A stretch of DNA of 14,866 nucleotides. It comes from CBDUMN01 sp965368335 (GTDB lineage: Bacteria > Pseudomonadota > Alphaproteobacteria > Rhodospirillales > JAPHRK01). Numbering within the stretch: position 1 is the first letter of the stretch; each line of letters starts with the position of its first letter. The notes beneath the pieces are model-generated. The model made no database searches. It worked only from the letters and a program-made list of their open reading frames with translations, and was not told where the DNA came from. Positions 1 to 8,844 of the stretch are shown here, one piece after another. Position numbers and translations under genes: made by a program. Location: assembly GCA_965368335.1 (NCBI GenBank), contig CBDUMN010000086.1, forward strand, positions 1 to 14,866. Reading direction: 5' to 3'.

Positions 1-36
1 ATTGCGATACGGCCATTATACAAAACAAAACTTACG

Positions 37-60
37 TTTTCACACAGGCTGCTTTGGGCC
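37..60 (+). repeat. Left copy of a 24-base inverted repeat that brackets the locus
   Basis: These 24 bases recur in reverse complement at 14792-14815 with one mismatch: the first 19 (TTTTCACACAGGCTGCTTT) are identical, then G versus A, then GGCC. The match stops at both sides. The copy overlaps a terminator-like hairpin at 46-71. It could be a dispersed intergenic repeat of this genome or a remnant of element ends; the sequence alone does not decide. Confidence 0.7.
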
Positions 61-71
61 GCCTTTTTTTT
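46..71 (+). terminator. Intrinsic terminator for a plus-strand gene left of the window
   Basis: Arms AGGCTGC (46-52) and GCCGCCT (58-64) pair with one mismatch around the loop TTTGG and are followed by a run of eight T at 64-71. The T-run lies on the plus strand, so it would stop transcription entering from the left. In the minus direction the hairpin is not followed by T residues, so it is a poor terminator for the GGDEF-EAL gene ending at 95. Confidence 0.65.
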
Positions 72-94
72 ATGTTTCGTCCCGATCCAATCCC

Positions 95-2860
95 TTATTC
101 GCCAGCAGCTAAAGCTCGCTGTTCATCAAGGACCGCCCTGAACGCCTCTACCGTTAAGGGCCGACTGAAATAGAAGCCCTGCAAATAGTCGCAGCCCTGA
201 CTTTCAAGAAATTCAACATGACGGATTTCCTCAACCCCTTCCGCGGTAACCTTGAGATTGAGGCTGTGCGCCATGGCGATCATCGCCTCAACCAGCGGCT
301 TTTCGCCGCCTTTCTCAAAAAGGTCCTTAATGAAGCTACGATCGATCTTGATTGAATCGGCTGGCAGCCGCTTGAGATAGCTGAGCGACGAATAACCGGT
401 ACCGAAATCATCAATGGAGAAACGGATGCCCATTTGGCGCAATTCAGCCATCCAGGCCGTATTGTGCTCCGTATCTTCCATCACCAAGGTTTCGGTAATC
501 TCCAAGGTCAGTTTGGCGGGATCAAATCCCGTCAGCGCCAAAATATTTTCAACCTTGGCTTTATCCATACCACGCTTGATCTGTTTATTGGATAGATTGA
601 CGGCGATAGCAAGGTCGGGAAAGCCCTCATCATGCCAAGCCTTGGTCTGGCGTAGCGCCTCAGTCAGCACCCACTCGCCGACCGGGGCGATCAACCCCGT
701 CTCCTCGGCGAGTCCGATAAACCTGTCCGGCATGGTCAAGCCGACATCAGGATCTTCCCAGCGAATCAGGGCCTCTGCCGCCACTACGCGCCCAGAGGCC
801 GCCTCGATCACCGGCTGGTAGTGGAGAATGAACTCTTCGTTCTCAACAGCGCGGCGCAAGGCCCCTTCCATCACCATGCGCTGCAAAGCAGCCGTATTCA
901 TCTCCGGCGTATAGAAATGGAAAGCATTCCGCCCCTGTTCTTTCGCCTGATACATAGCCATATCGGCATTCCGCAACATGGTCGTGACATCATCGGCGTC
1001 ATAGGGATAGATGGTGATCCCAATACTTGCTCCGATAAAAGTTTCCCGGCCGTCCAGCGTGAAAGGCTCGGAGATGCTCTCGATAATTTTTTCAGCGACC
1101 TTGGCCGCATCCTCAGCCTTCGATATTTCCCGCAGAATAACCGTAAACTCATCACCACCGAAACGGGCGACCGTATCAGACTCCCGAACACAGGCCGACA
1201 GGCGGTCGGTCGCCAACTGCAGTAAGCGGTCGCCGACCACATGGCCCATGGTATCGTTGACAACTTTGAAATGGTCGAGATCGATAAACAGCAGCGCAAC
1301 CATAGAATGATCCCGCCGGGCTTCAGCCAACGTGGTGTTCAGACGATCAAAGAACAGGTTACGGCTTGGCAAGCCGGTCAGAGAATCGTAATTGGCCTGA
1401 CGTAAAATCTGTTCTTCGTCCTGCTTGCGTTTGGTGATGTCGGTAAACACGCCAACGTATTCGACCACTTTGCCACGTTTATCGCGGATCACCGTCACCG
1501 ACAGCCATTCGGGATAGGTTTCGCCCGTTTTCCGACGGTTCCAAATCTCCCCTTCCCAATAGCCGCTCTGCCTGATGCTCGCCCACATGCGATCATAGAA
1601 ATCATCTTCATGCCGTCCCGAACTTAGGAGCGAGGGGTTTTTGCCGATAACCTCATCCGGTTCATAGCCGGTAATCCTACTAAAAGCCGGGTTGATTGCC
1701 TTTATTCGATTATCCGCATCACTGACCATGATTCCTTCATGAGTGGTGTTGAACACGGTCGAGGCGACGCGCAACCCTTCTTCAGCCTGTTTACGCACCG
1801 TGATATCACGAATGACCAACTGAATAGCGGGCAAGCCTCCAAACGTCACCATCCGCCCCGCCACTTCGGCATTGAATGGCTTTTGATCGAGGCTCAACAA
1901 CACTTCCTCGGCCAACGGCAACTCGCCACCCGCTTTCTGAACCATGGCAATTCGTTCAACCACCATATCCATATAGTCGGGATGAACGAATTTAGTCACC
2001 CTGGAGCCGATCAGTTCTTCCGAGGTTTTAGCGCCCAAGAGCCCCATGGCCGCATTATTGACAAAAACGATCTCGCCATCCTGATGCACGACGATGGCGT
2101 CAGGAGAGGCCTCAACCAGCCCACGATACCGCTCTTCGCTTTCCCGTAGGTTTTCCTCAACCCTGACCCTCTCAGTCAGATCGCCGACGAAACCTTCCAG
2201 TGCGATCAAATGGCCTTCTTCATCAAGGACGCCTTGTCCCTGGTCCCAGACCCAGCGCTCCCGGCCATCCTTAGTTTGGGCTTTATAATGGACCCGATAG
2301 GCCTCCCCCGCCGAAGCCTTTTCAAAAATCTCTCTTCTGACATGGACCCGGTCGTCATGGGCGATAACGTGATCTGCATAAAATCGCCGATCGCCACTTA
2401 AAAGCTCTTCCGGGGTATACCCCGTCAACTCTTCACAGCCGCCGCTAACAAAGTCCAACTCCCAGCGTGTTCCCCGCTGGGTGCGGTAGACCATTCCGGG
2501 CAAGTTGCCAAACAGAAGGGCAAGCTTGCGCTCATTCTCCCGTAGCTCCTCATCGGAACGCCGCGCCAGTTCGATTTGCTCGGCCAGGTTTTCATTGACC
2601 GCAGACAACTCCACGGTTCTTTGGGCAACCTTGGCTTCCAAATCTTCCTTGTATTTAACCAGTTCAAGCTCGGCTTGACGCCGCTTAGCCATGTTGGCAA
2701 GCAGAATAAGAATAAAGAAGCCAAGGCCAAAAAGCAGCCCGACCAATAACCATACAAATTCAAATGAGACGGTCTGCGGAGCCCCTTCGGTAGCCGCTAG
2801 GCAAGGCATAGCGATGAGCAGGCCGAAAACGACCCCGCTTAGTCTTATTAAGTTTTTCAC
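95..2860 (-). CDS. Membrane-bound PAS-GGDEF-EAL cyclic-di-GMP turnover protein
   Basis: This predicted 921-residue protein makes and/or breaks cyclic-di-GMP in response to a signal. From the GTG start at 2860 it has a signal-peptide-like N terminus (about 1-22), one membrane span (about 36-55), a coiled coil (about 60-110), three PAS segments (about 110-235, 240-355 and 365-480), a GGDEF domain with intact GGDEF at 568-572 and an inhibitory-site RXXD at 559-562, and an EAL domain with EAL at 696-698, DDFGTG at 817-822, KID at 838-840 and EGVE at 874-877. Both enzymatic signatures therefore look intact. The reading frame continues upstream to a TTG at 2977 (960 residues), 8 bases past the nirN stop. 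I prefer 2860 because it puts the signal-like helix at the N terminus, but no clear ribosome site settles this. It follows nirN on the same strand, so it may be co-transcribed with the haem d1 genes. The signal sensed is unknown. Confidence 0.88.
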   Translation of the reverse strand: MKNLIRLSGVVFGLLIAMPCLAATEGAPQTVSFEFVWLLVGLLFGLGFFILILLANMAKRRQAELELVKYKEDLEAKVAQRTVELSAVNENLAEQIELARRSDEELRENERKLALLFGNLPGMVYRTQRGTRWELDFVSGGCEELTGYTPEELLSGDRRFYADHVIAHDDRVHVRREIFEKASAGEAYRVHYKAQTKDGRERWVWDQGQGVLDEEGHLIALEGFVGDLTERVRVEENLRESEERYRGLVEASPDAIVVHQDGEIVFVNNAAMGLLGAKTSEELIGSRVTKFVHPDYMDMVVERIAMVQKAGGELPLAEEVLLSLDQKPFNAEVAGRMVTFGGLPAIQLVIRDITVRKQAEEGLRVASTVFNTTHEGIMVSDADNRIKAINPAFSRITGYEPDEVIGKNPSLLSSGRHEDDFYDRMWASIRQSGYWEGEIWNRRKTGETYPEWLSVTVIRDKRGKVVEYVGVFTDITKRKQDEEQILRQANYDSLTGLPSRNLFFDRLNTTLAEARRDHSMVALLFIDLDHFKVVNDTMGHVVGDRLLQLATDRLSACVRESDTVARFGGDEFTVILREISKAEDAAKVAEKIIESISEPFTLDGRETFIGASIGITIYPYDADDVTTMLRNADMAMYQAKEQGRNAFHFYTPEMNTAALQRMVMEGALRRAVENEEFILHYQPVIEAASGRVVAAEALIRWEDPDVGLTMPDRFIGLAEETGLIAPVGEWVLTEALRQTKAWHDEGFPDLAIAVNLSNKQIKRGMDKAKVENILALTGFDPAKLTLEITETLVMEDTEHNTAWMAELRQMGIRFSIDDFGTGYSSLSYLKRLPADSIKIDRSFIKDLFEKGGEKPLVEAMIAMAHSLNLKVTAEGVEEIRHVEFLESQGCDYLQGFYFSRPLTVEAFRAVLDEQRALAAGE

Positions 2861-2985
2861 CAAACCGCCGCTCTGCGTTTGAGCCCGCACCTGTGAAGTC
2901 CCTTTCCCCACCGATTCCCCCAATCGAGAACGGACAGAGTAACGGGCATTTCCTATGAGAACAACCGTCGCAATCAACTTACCAG

Positions 2986-4542
2986 TTAATGGCTGGTTCC
3001 TTCTTCATAGGTAATCTTGTTATACACGTTATATTTCCCTACCGGCTTCTTCATCGGTAGGCGTTTGACCACTTCAAAAGTCTTGGCGTCGTAGACGACC
3101 AATTCGCCATCCATCTCCCAAACGGAAACTAAGACATGGCTGCCGTCCTTGGTAAATTCCACATGGGCGTTGGTTTTGCCCGGCGCGGGGTTGATGGTCT
3201 TGACGATTTCCAGCGTATTTTTGTCAATCACATGGAGAAGGTCTTTATGCTGTCCGAAGAATACATCGACCCAGGCATAAGGGCTGTTCTTATGGCTGCG
3301 CATAAAGAAGCCAGGCCCCTTGGTCTGGATCTTTTTAACCGTTTTCCAGGTGTTCATATCTATCACGCTGACGTTGCCACCACGTATATGAGGAGTGGCG
3401 AGCAACTGCTGATCGCCTCGCTTCCAATAAATCCCCGAGCCCAGATGCGGCATACTTTCCAGCTCCAATTCGGCAACCTTCTTGCGCACGTCGAGATTGA
3501 CGACCTGCCCCTTTTTGGCGTTACGCGCCGCACCGATCACTTCGGCATAATCTGGATCGAAGAAAAAATCGTCCATGTAGTCATCGACCTCGATCCGCCG
3601 GATGCCAAACGGTTGCTCATACTCAACAATCGCCTCTTCATGACCTTTGCGGAAACTATGAACGAAGTTGGAATAGATCGGCGCCGCATCCGGATCGTAG
3701 GAAAGCTCCCAGATTTCCTTGATATCCTTCATCGCAACGATGAAGCTTTGACGGGGGGGCGCATTGTAGACCGCGCTCACACGCGATGTAGTACCTTCCC
3801 GGTTGGCTGCCGTTATGTATTTGACCGGCTTTAGGTCTGCGGCATCAAGCACCACCACGGAATGAGGCAAAAAATTTCCAGCCATCACATACTTGCCATC
3901 GCTCGAAACGGCAATATTACGGGTATTAATGCCAACCCGAATCTCAGCAATTGTCTGTAAGGAATGGAGATCGTGCATGGAGACCCAGCCGTCCCGCGTC
4001 GCCAGATAGACGAAGCGGCCATCGGGCGAATATTTAGCACCGCCATGCAGGGTAAAGCGGGTTTTAAACCGCCAGATCGGCTCGAACTTGACGCCATCCA
4101 GAATCGTCACATGATGGTCGCCGCCCTCGACCACGGTAAACAGGTTCATCGGGTCGGACTTGTGCTGCGGCTTGGCCGGTAACGTTTTGGGGTCGACCAT
4201 CACCTCGTGGGTTTCGGCGATTTTCGCCATATCCCAAACGGGCACTTCTTTCAAAGGGATAAAAATGTATTCGACCAGAGCGTCAATTTCGGCGGCTGAG
4301 AGCTTGTCTTTAAAACCCTCCATCTGCGTGGCCGGTCGCCCTTCGGCAATGACCTTGACCGCCTCATTTTTTTTCAGGCGCTTCATGCTGACCGGCTCAA
4401 GCACCGGCCCCTGACCGCCTAATCGACCTTCGCCATGGCAGGCTTGGCAGTGCTCAACATAGAGCGCTTCGGCATTGGGGGCGGCCTCGGCCGTTCCCGC
4501 TAAAAACGGCAGACAAAACAAGGAGAGAGCAATTTTTTTCAT
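2986..4542 (-). CDS. nirN: NirN: cytochrome c / d1-propeller protein of haem d1 maturation
   Basis: This 518-residue periplasmic protein has a Sec signal (about 1-20, ending AEA), a cytochrome c domain with CQACH at 32-36, and an eight-bladed d1-type propeller. It resembles NirS throughout. His166 in RFTLHGGAKYSPDGR lines up with the NirS d1 ligand His181, His417 in RSHKNSPY with NirS His426, and the C terminus VGKYNVYN with NirS TGKFNVYN. In Pseudomonas aeruginosa NirN oxidises dihydro-haem d1 in the last step of cofactor synthesis and binds d1; this role is taken from the family. NirS is distinguished from it by its own divergent promoter and higher-expression codon use. The gene begins 2 bases after the nirJ stop, with a purine-rich GGGAGGG upstream that lies inside the end of nirJ, so it is in the same operon. 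Confidence 0.9.
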   Translation of the reverse strand: MKKIALSLFCLPFLAGTAEAAPNAEALYVEHCQACHGEGRLGGQGPVLEPVSMKRLKKNEAVKVIAEGRPATQMEGFKDKLSAAEIDALVEYIFIPLKEVPVWDMAKIAETHEVMVDPKTLPAKPQHKSDPMNLFTVVEGGDHHVTILDGVKFEPIWRFKTRFTLHGGAKYSPDGRFVYLATRDGWVSMHDLHSLQTIAEIRVGINTRNIAVSSDGKYVMAGNFLPHSVVVLDAADLKPVKYITAANREGTTSRVSAVYNAPPRQSFIVAMKDIKEIWELSYDPDAAPIYSNFVHSFRKGHEEAIVEYEQPFGIRRIEVDDYMDDFFFDPDYAEVIGAARNAKKGQVVNLDVRKKVAELELESMPHLGSGIYWKRGDQQLLATPHIRGGNVSVIDMNTWKTVKKIQTKGPGFFMRSHKNSPYAWVDVFFGQHKDLLHVIDKNTLEIVKTINPAPGKTNAHVEFTKDGSHVLVSVWEMDGELVVYDAKTFEVVKRLPMKKPVGKYNVYNKITYEEGTSH

Positions 4543-4544
4543 CT

Positions 4545-5744
4545 TTAAGAGGCCCTCCCAACAGCCTGCCGGGCAGGATGGGCTGAGGGTGTTTCCGCCG
4601 CACCGGCAACTCCAATTTCCTTGTCAGTCAGATAACAACCGGGATCTTCCGTCCAGGGGTCACCCGTTAACCTCTCGGCGCGGACCCGTGTATTGCCGTT
4701 GCAAATCCCTACGTAATCGCAGGCGGCGCAGCGCCCCTTCAAGGGGCGCGGCTTCGCCTTGAGGCCCGCCATCAGCGGATTGGAAATATCCTGCCAGATT
4801 TCGGAAAACGGTCGTTGGCGCACATTGCCCAAAATATGGTGCCCCCACATGGTGTCGGGATGAACATTTCCCCGGTTATCAATGTTGGAGACATTGACCC
4901 CGGTGGCATTTCCGCCCCACTGATTGAGCAGCGCCTCAACATGATCGGCTGCTTCCGGATAGTGTTTGCGAACCCACAGCAGCATATAGACGCCATCGGC
5001 ATCGTTGTTTCCGGTGACCAATTCTTTGGCCTTACCTGCCCGCTCCCAGGCAAGCCCCCGCTCAAAAAGCAGGTCCATGGCCTGACGGGTCATGTCGAAA
5101 AAGGCGTCATCTTCCCGGTTGGCGTTGCCGCGTCCTGCATAGTTGAGGTGCGACAGATAGAATTTATCGAGTTCCAGCTCATCCATCAGATCGAGCATTT
5201 TAGGCAGCTCGTGGGCGTTGTCCTGAGTCATGGTGAAGCGCAGCCCCACTTTGATGCCCGCTTCGCGGCACAATGAAATCCCTTTCATCGCCGCATCGAA
5301 AGCGCCGTCCATCACCCGAAATTTATCGTTGGTCGCACCGATCCCATCGATGCTCACACCAACATAATTGTAGCCTGTCTTGACAATATCACCGATATTT
5401 TCATCAGTGATCATGGTGCCGTTGGAAGACAGCCCCACATAAAACCCCATATCCTTGGCGCGCTTGGAAATGGTGAAGATTTCTGGGTGGAGTAAAGGCT
5501 CACCACCGGAAAGAATCAGCACCGGCACGCGGAACCCCTTGAGATCGTCCATCACGGTGAAGATTTCATCGGTCGATAATTCGCCTGAAAAATCTTTATT
5601 GGACGAAGCCGAATAGCAATGCTTGCAGCCCAGGTTACACCGGCGCAACAGATTCCAAATCACCACCGGCCCCGGCATACCGCGCGACGGCTTGACCGGC
5701 GTTGGATTATCGATTTCACGCAGATATTGCGAAATCCGGAACAT
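4545..5744 (-). CDS. nirJ: NirJ: radical SAM enzyme of haem d1 synthesis
   Basis: This 399-residue cytoplasmic protein is a radical SAM enzyme with a SPASM-like C-terminal region. The SAM-cluster motif CX3CX2C is at Cys36, Cys40 and Cys43 (RRCNLGCKHCYS), and the SAM-contact motif LSGGEP is at 79-84. C-terminal cysteines 339, 342, 348 and 370 are placed for an auxiliary iron-sulphur cluster. NirJ acts on didecarboxysirohaem and removes two propionate side chains on the way to the oxo groups of haem d1 (family knowledge). The related AhbC and AhbD act in the alternative haem pathway, but the nir neighbours and the direct link to nirN favour NirJ. A good ribosome site (GAGGAGA) lies about 9 bases before the ATG, and the gap to nirH is 22 bases. 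Confidence 0.93.
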   Translation of the reverse strand: MFRISQYLREIDNPTPVKPSRGMPGPVVIWNLLRRCNLGCKHCYSASSNKDFSGELSTDEIFTVMDDLKGFRVPVLILSGGEPLLHPEIFTISKRAKDMGFYVGLSSNGTMITDENIGDIVKTGYNYVGVSIDGIGATNDKFRVMDGAFDAAMKGISLCREAGIKVGLRFTMTQDNAHELPKMLDLMDELELDKFYLSHLNYAGRGNANREDDAFFDMTRQAMDLLFERGLAWERAGKAKELVTGNNDADGVYMLLWVRKHYPEAADHVEALLNQWGGNATGVNVSNIDNRGNVHPDTMWGHHILGNVRQRPFSEIWQDISNPLMAGLKAKPRPLKGRCAACDYVGICNGNTRVRAERLTGDPWTEDPGCYLTDKEIGVAGAAETPSAHPARQAVGRAS

Positions 5745-5766
5745 AACCTGTCTCTCCTCGCTTTAT

Positions 5767-6240
5767 TTAAGCGCCTAAACGCATACCGGTCTTTTTAAGA
5801 ATCCGGGAACTGAACAGTACCAAGTGGCCCTTATTGTGCTGGCCGAGAACTGTTTCAATCTCGCTGATTCCCTTCTCAGCGGTCTCTCGGTCCCGACCGT
5901 GAACCATGGCAAAAAAGTTATAGGGCCAGTCAGGCAGATGACGAGGCCGTAGATAACAATGGGTGACGCAGTCAAGCGCGCCAACCTTAGGGCCAAGTTC
6001 CCTGACATAAGCATCGTCCACGTTCCAGACGGTCATGCCGTTGAAAGCATAGCCCAAAGCATAGTGGTTCGGCACCAAACCGATTCGCCGGATCGCCCCG
6101 TTGTCGAGCATACGTTCCATCCGCTCAATCACTTCAGCAGAAGCAATCCCCACTTCCTCGGCGACGGCCTTATAGGGCTCGGCGACCAGTGGCAGACCCC
6201 CCTGGGTCGCCAATACGATTTTGCGATCAATATCGTCCAT
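5767..6240 (-). CDS. nirH: NirH: Lrp/AsnC-fold sirohaem decarboxylase subunit
   Basis: About 157 residues, with an N-terminal winged-helix (about 1-60) followed by an AsnC-type ligand-binding fold. It carries the LPDWPY segment also found in NirL of this operon, and the two are clearly paralogues. Despite the regulator-like fold, NirD, NirL, NirG and NirH form the complex that decarboxylates the C12 and C18 acetates of sirohaem to give 12,18-didecarboxysirohaem (family knowledge). I chose the ATG at 6240, which shares one base with the nirG stop (TGATG). A GTG one codon earlier at 6243 is possible and would give 158 residues. The H assignment rests on position (D-L-G-H-J order as in P. aeruginosa) and similarity to NirL. 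Confidence 0.88.
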   Translation of the reverse strand: MDDIDRKIVLATQGGLPLVAEPYKAVAEEVGIASAEVIERMERMLDNGAIRRIGLVPNHYALGYAFNGMTVWNVDDAYVRELGPKVGALDCVTHCYLRPRHLPDWPYNFFAMVHGRDRETAEKGISEIETVLGQHNKGHLVLFSSRILKKTGMRLGA

Positions 6241-6722
6241 CACGCCTCGAACTGGAGTTCGACGAAGAACTCCTCCTCCTTCGGCATGTTGTATACTTTA
6301 TAACCGGTCTTATCTTCGATCCGCTTGCAGGTTTCTTCGATCCCTTCCGGCGTTTCGGTCGCCAAAACGAACCACATATTGAGTTCATGTTCCCGGGCGT
6401 AGTTATGCGCGACTTCGGGGAAGTCGTTTACCTGATCGGCGACCGAATCGAACTCTTCTTCTGGAATTTTCATAGCCGCCAAGGTCAGGCCGCCGCCCAG
6501 CCGTTCGGCATTGTAAAGGGGGCCGAAACGCGTAAGGATTTTTTCATCCAGCATTTTTTCGATTCGCGCCATCACCTCATCCTCCGAAAGCCCCAGCCGG
6601 TCACCAATCTCGGCGTAAGGTCTTTCAGATAACGGGAAACCACCCTGATAGGCATTGATCAAGGCCCGGTCTTTGTCATCCAGCAGATGGGTTTTATCTT
6701 CCCGCATGGCTGCCCGGCTCAT
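6240..6722 (-). CDS. nirG: NirG: Lrp/AsnC-fold sirohaem decarboxylase subunit
   Basis: This 160-residue protein has a winged-helix then an AsnC-type fold. It shares the HNY-X-REH-XX-N-X-WFV signature (here HNYAREHELNMWFV, about residue 104 on) with the nirD product, which marks the D/G half of the four-protein set. It should partner NirH in sirohaem decarboxylation. It starts with ATG one base after the nirL stop and shares one base with nirH, so translational coupling is likely. A second methionine at codon 6 is a possible alternative start. A true transcription regulator is less likely, since four such genes lie in a row inside a haem d1 operon. Confidence 0.88.
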   Translation of the reverse strand: MSRAAMREDKTHLLDDKDRALINAYQGGFPLSERPYAEIGDRLGLSEDEVMARIEKMLDEKILTRFGPLYNAERLGGGLTLAAMKIPEEEFDSVADQVNDFPEVAHNYAREHELNMWFVLATETPEGIEETCKRIEDKTGYKVYNMPKEEEFFVELQFEA

Positions 6723-6723
6723 A

Positions 6724-7215
6724 TCACTGGGCCTCCTTCATCGCGTAACGCGCGCCACGCTGCTTGAAGCGTCGCCCACTAAACAGAACCGCTCGCTCCA
6801 CATCCAGCAAACCGCATTCTTCGGCCAAAACCTCCACCTGTTTGAGCACGGCTTCACGCTCTTTGCCGTGGATCATGCAAAACAGGCTGTAAGGCCAATC
6901 GGGCAACCGTCGGGGGCGCTGATAGCATAAGGTGACAAAATCGTAAGCGCTGAATCGTTTGCCGATTTCATCAAGTCGTTCGTCGGGGATGTTCCAGACA
7001 CACATAGCATTGGAGCGGTATCCCAACTCGTGGTGGCGCACCACCAAGCCATGACGCTTAATTACCCCGGCTTCGATCATTTTTTCGATACGACCGATAA
7101 CCTCCGACTCGTCCATGCCGATTTGCTCACCAATGGCCGCATAGGGCCGGGAAACAAATGGTAGACCGGGAGCCAGAACCGTCACCAGTTGATAATCTTC
7201 CTCTGTCAGGTCCAT
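6724..7215 (-). CDS. nirL: NirL: Lrp/AsnC-fold sirohaem decarboxylase subunit
   Basis: This 163-residue protein is a paralogue of the nirH product, sharing the conserved stretch from HELGY through RPRRLPDWPY (about residues 62-110) and a C-terminal VLFSGR-X-K segment. It is expected to pair with NirD in the sirohaem decarboxylase complex. The ATG at 7215 lies inside the last codons of nirD (10-base overlap in a different frame), and the stop is one base from nirG. NirD-NirL and NirG-NirH look like the two halves of a duplicated gene pair. Confidence 0.88.
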   Translation of the reverse strand: MDLTEEDYQLVTVLAPGLPFVSRPYAAIGEQIGMDESEVIGRIEKMIEAGVIKRHGLVVRHHELGYRSNAMCVWNIPDERLDEIGKRFSAYDFVTLCYQRPRRLPDWPYSLFCMIHGKEREAVLKQVEVLAEECGLLDVERAVLFSGRRFKQRGARYAMKEAQ

Positions 7216-7661
7216 TGAATTGCGAACCCCAAATCGAGGTGATAATCGGCAAGCATGGGCAGGTTGAGAACCTCGGCGCCAGTCTTTTCGGAAATTTCAT
7301 TGAGAACGGCCTGCACCCGAGACTCATCGGACGCAGTCACAACAAACCACAGATTGAAACGGTGTTCCCGCTCATAATTGTGATTCACCTCATCGAATTT
7401 ACTGACCACGGCAGCTACTTCCTCAAGACGCTCCGGCTCGACGGATAAAGCGGCGAGTGTACTTGCCCCCACGCTATGAGGCTTAAAGACCGGACCAACC
7501 CGGCTCAGGGTGCCTTCTTCCTTCAATACGGAAAGCTCATCCAACACCGCCTCCTCGGTCACGCCGAGTCGGTCAGCTACTTCCTTATAAGGAGTAGGCG
7601 AAAGCGGAAAGCCCCGCTGGTAATGGTCGAGCAGTTGCCGTTTCAAGGAATCAGAGTCCAA
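7206..7661 (-). CDS. nirD: NirD: Lrp/AsnC-fold sirohaem decarboxylase subunit, probable TTG start
   Basis: About 151 residues, paralogous to the nirG product: it shares GFPLS-X-X-PY near the N terminus and HNYEREHRFNLWFV further on. The frame is open up to 7796, but a start there would overlap nirF by about 146 bases, and those extra residues look like a shadow of nirF rather than a domain. The first plausible start that keeps the family N terminus is TTG at 7661 (LDSDSLKRQLL), overlapping the nirF stop by 11 bases; another TTG lies at 7646. No strong ribosome site is visible, so translation probably depends on coupling to nirF. Role: sirohaem decarboxylation with NirL, NirG and NirH. Confidence 0.82.
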   Translation of the reverse strand: MDSDSLKRQLLDHYQRGFPLSPTPYKEVADRLGVTEEAVLDELSVLKEEGTLSRVGPVFKPHSVGASTLAALSVEPERLEEVAAVVSKFDEVNHNYEREHRFNLWFVVTASDESRVQAVLNEISEKTGAEVLNLPMLADYHLDLGFAIQWT

Positions 7662-8844
7662 TTTTATGCGCCCGGTCGGTAAAGAAAATGCCGCTCGGTT
7701 TTTCGGCCGGAAAATGGCCGAGACGCTCATGGGTGACGGTATCGTAGATATCCACCCGATTTTTATCTCGGACCGACATCCAGACTTTCTCACCACGTGG
7801 AGTAAATTCCATGTGCAGAACGCCTTTGCCCGGCTTCAAGGTCTTGATCACCTCAAGGGTCAGAGTGTCAATGACCTGAACCGTATCGTTGTGCGGGATG
7901 GCGAAGTTTACCCAGATTTGTCGTCCATCCGGCTGCGCCATGGCGAAAACCGGCTGTCCGTGCACCTTGATCCGCCCGACTTCTTTCCAGGACTTGCTAT
8001 CAACCACCAAAAGCTCGCGCAAACCGATGGCCGGAAGGAAAATCAAATCGCCCGCCATGGCCCAACCTTCTAAGTGGGGCATCTTGTAAACGGGTAATTT
8101 TTTCTTCCCCTTGCCGTAATGAGGGAGAATCTGTGTCACCCCCTTTTCGGGCCTCCACATATCAAGCATCGAGAGGCCGTCCTCACCGAACAAGCCATTG
8201 ATGTAATAGCGTCCATTGGGAGTGACCAGACCATCATAGGGCTGAATGCCGGCATCCTTGAATTTGGTGATTTCCGGGGTCTTGCCTTTACTGAAATCAG
8301 CGACCCAAATCTCACCATGGTCCCACAGGGCGAAAACAAATTTTTGCCCCGGCACATCAACCAGACCAACGGTTTTAGATTGTTCTCCCGGCTCACCCGC
8401 CGGAATATCCGCAATCAGATCGAGGGTTTTAGCGTCAAAAACCTTCACACCACCCGGTTTATAATTGGAGACTGCAACAAGGCTACCGTCCTGAGAAATG
8501 GCGCCGCCGATGCTGTTGCCGCCCTGGATAACCCGACGCACGATTTCCTGCTTAAGAATATCGACCTTGGTCAATCCACCGTCGCGTCCGAAAATATAAG
8601 CGTAGCGTTCGTCACGGGAATAAACGGCGGAGGCATGACTCAAGTCGCCCAACCCTTCAACCCGGCCTAGCGGCTTCCCTGCCGAATGGTCGACCACTAA
8701 AACCGACCCGGTCGCCCGCTCAATCACAAGGCCCATATCGCCGGTACCCCGTATATCATGGACGCAGCCGCTCAAGCCGAGCGCTACCGTCAAACCGGCG
8801 AGCATTTTCACCAGGAGCGCATAAAGTCCCCGATTAGCCATCAT
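7651..8844 (-). CDS. nirF: NirF: d1-propeller lipoprotein of haem d1 maturation
   Basis: This 397-residue protein is a d1-type beta-propeller without a cytochrome c domain, related to the propellers of NirS and NirN in this window (GRDGGLTKVD and HMEFTPRGEKVWMSV repeats, and PSGIFF near the C terminus). It has a lipoprotein signal: a hydrophobic helix followed by the lipobox LSGC with Cys27, so it should sit in the periplasm attached to a membrane. NirF binds a late d1 precursor and is needed for d1 formation (family knowledge); its exact reaction is debated. Two adjacent ATGs (8844 and 8841) are possible starts, overlapping nirC by 11 or 8 bases. The stop lies inside the start region of nirD. 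Confidence 0.91.
   Translation of the reverse strand: MMANRGLYALLVKMLAGLTVALGLSGCVHDIRGTGDMGLVIERATGSVLVVDHSAGKPLGRVEGLGDLSHASAVYSRDERYAYIFGRDGGLTKVDILKQEIVRRVIQGGNSIGGAISQDGSLVAVSNYKPGGVKVFDAKTLDLIADIPAGEPGEQSKTVGLVDVPGQKFVFALWDHGEIWVADFSKGKTPEITKFKDAGIQPYDGLVTPNGRYYINGLFGEDGLSMLDMWRPEKGVTQILPHYGKGKKKLPVYKMPHLEGWAMAGDLIFLPAIGLRELLVVDSKSWKEVGRIKVHGQPVFAMAQPDGRQIWVNFAIPHNDTVQVIDTLTLEVIKTLKPGKGVLHMEFTPRGEKVWMSVRDKNRVDIYDTVTHERLGHFPAEKPSGIFFTDRAHKIGL

Noticed and set aside
3136..3834. 232-codon plus-strand frame opposite nirN
   Set aside because: No family features, and nirN on the other strand is well supported by CXXCH, signal peptide and propeller similarity.
5767..7661. Four Lrp/AsnC-like genes as a bank of transcription regulators
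   Set aside because: Their pairwise D/G and L/H signatures and position in the haem d1 operon match the sirohaem decarboxylase subunits.
7662..7796. N-terminal extension of nirD to an upstream start at 7796
   Set aside because: It would overlap nirF by about 146 bases and adds residues with no relation to the NirD/NirG family.
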